The notes below the pieces were generated by a model that searched no databases, was not told where the DNA came from, and saw only the letters and a program-made list of their open reading frames with translations. A program made the translations under genes and the position numbers. Shown here one piece after another: positions 63,075 through 64,000 of a stretch of 64,000 nucleotides of DNA (the first letter of the stretch is position 1; each line of letters begins with the position of its first letter). This stretch comes from Gyrodactylus bullatarudis (taxonomy: Eukaryota > Platyhelminthes > Monogenea > Gyrodactylidea > Gyrodactylidae), in assembly GCA_012064415.1 (NCBI GenBank), contig SSNU01000223.1:332198-396197 (forward strand), written 5' to 3'.

Positions 63075-63890
63075 TTGGTTGTAAATATTTATCTCACCTT
63101 CTTCTCGGGATAAGTTTGCATTATTTGGTTCGATTTCTCTTAAAAAATTGTACTATTGTACTATTTGGAAAAATTGAGTTTTCATTCATCAGTTTACCCA
63201 TATACGATTTTTTTAATGTATTATACTGCTTATTGTTGCTTCATCATTTTTCTTCATCTGTATTTTTAAGAGGGAATGGATGGCAAATAAATTTTTTACA
63301 CCTGACGATGATACATGTTTGTGGAATACATATAGGAATACACACACGTTATATTACACGAAAATTGTGCCCATCATGAATCAGTAAACACAAACTTTGA
63401 AAGAAGAGAAGAGATCAATTTTTATATGCGTACTTCGTACTTCTTTATACTTTAAATGAAAAATAATAAGCTTCATCGAATTAATGAACAATAAGTTGTA
63501 AGTATAGATATTTTCAATTTTAACCATCAAAATAACTAAAAAACTAACTTAATGATTATTAAAAAAATTTAAATAGTCAATTTATCAACTTACGAAATGG
63601 GACATATACGATTTTTTTTGTGTTGGATGAGTTATGAGAATTTAATTAGAAAGATTAACGATGACAAGATTCTATTACAGGTAAATGTCCTGTAATGTGA
63701 GAAGAGATAAATTAAAACTTGTTCCGGAAAAGGTATTTCATATTCGGTAAATGTTTACAACCCCGCTGCTATGTCCAACATATTCCAGAAGACTACTAGT
63801 GTCCACCTTCTACAGGCTCTTTTACAACAACCCTCTACTAAATATAGATAACACTGGTAAAATTTTTAAATATTTCATGAAGAAAGGCGA
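63075..63890. other. No gene recognised
   Basis: AT-rich; a hydrophobic 87-codon frame at 63116-63379 looks like chance. The last 120 bp lead into a PLE terminal repeat. Confidence 0.4.
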
Positions 63891-63903
63891 TGCCAGGTTG
63901 TTT

Positions 63904-63945
63904 GAAAGAATAGCGCTTTATTTCGTGGCATACTCATCAGCTTTT
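63904..63945 (-). ncRNA. Hammerhead ribozyme in a PLE terminal repeat at the window edge
   Basis: The minus strand reads AAAG-CTGATGA-GTATGCCAC-GAAA, then stem III ATA/TAT around AAGCGC, then T and CTTT, which pairs with AAAG as stem I. Stem II is the two pairs GT/AC. The PLE it belongs to should lie beyond 64000 or be a solo repeat. Confidence 0.68.
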
Positions 63946-64000
63946 ACATGCCAGATATATATACATAAAAATACAAAAATGATAAGGTTTAATCTGATTG

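Noticed and set aside
63116..63379. Hydrophobic 87-codon ORF as a membrane protein
   Set aside because: AT-rich DNA produces such frames by chance; there is no motif, no splice context and no repeat partner.

Overview
The window is AT-rich nuclear DNA from a metazoan, most likely an arthropod. It carries spliced genes, Penelope-like elements (PLEs), Ty3/gypsy elements and Tc1/mariner, pogo/Tigger, hAT, piggyBac and KRBA2-type integrase relics. There are no operons and no prokaryotic signals. I cannot name the species from sequence alone. Nearly everything recognisable is transposable element, and almost every element is broken or internally deleted.

Layout. 1-2.7 kb: a gypsy-type gag-pol relic on the minus strand, with a second deleted copy on the plus strand at 10.1-11.0 kb. 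3.3-9.4 kb: a small promoter plus short ORF, a PLE endonuclease fragment, and a PLE split by a 3.1-kb LTR retrotransposon with 148-bp LTRs and an exact 5-bp target duplication; the same PLE is then cut by a 187-bp MITE. 11.7-13.9 kb: a pogo/Tigger element with long inverted repeats flanked by TA. 14.1-35.6 kb: a previously unrecognised spliced gene. Seven internal exons, all bounded by phase-1 splice sites, encode alternating copies of two small beta-rich modules (A and B), followed by a terminal exon with a stop. Its introns hold a KRBA2-like gene remnant, a Tigger pseudogene, a PLE flanked by inverted hammerhead ribozymes, a foldback element, MITEs, a complete-ended Tc1 element and two short-LTR retrotransposons. 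The A-to-B junction intron is only 27 and 32 nt in two modules but 2.3 kb in the third, at the same position and phase. 36.3-37.5 kb: a foldback element holding a KRBA2-type cysteine-rich tail. 42.3-61.4 kb: at least six PLE copies or fragments, including a near-complete reverse transcriptase/GIY-YIG gene (51.4-53.7 kb) and one copy misassembled around an N gap. Three copies carry a TATA-like box followed by a hammerhead ribozyme with covarying helices downstream of the ORF. 61.3-63.1 kb: a piggyBac 5' end and a hAT transposase remnant.

How the parts relate. The only candidate host gene is the A/B repeat gene; its exons remain open while its introns are heavily loaded with transposons. The short-LTR retrotransposons share an unusual design in which the gag ATG straddles the LTR/primer-binding-site junction. 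A roughly 20-bp motif (purine-rich GGCAGAG followed by a TATA-like run) recurs in unrelated elements and in otherwise empty DNA. Statements about function rest on motifs read by eye; no database search was possible.
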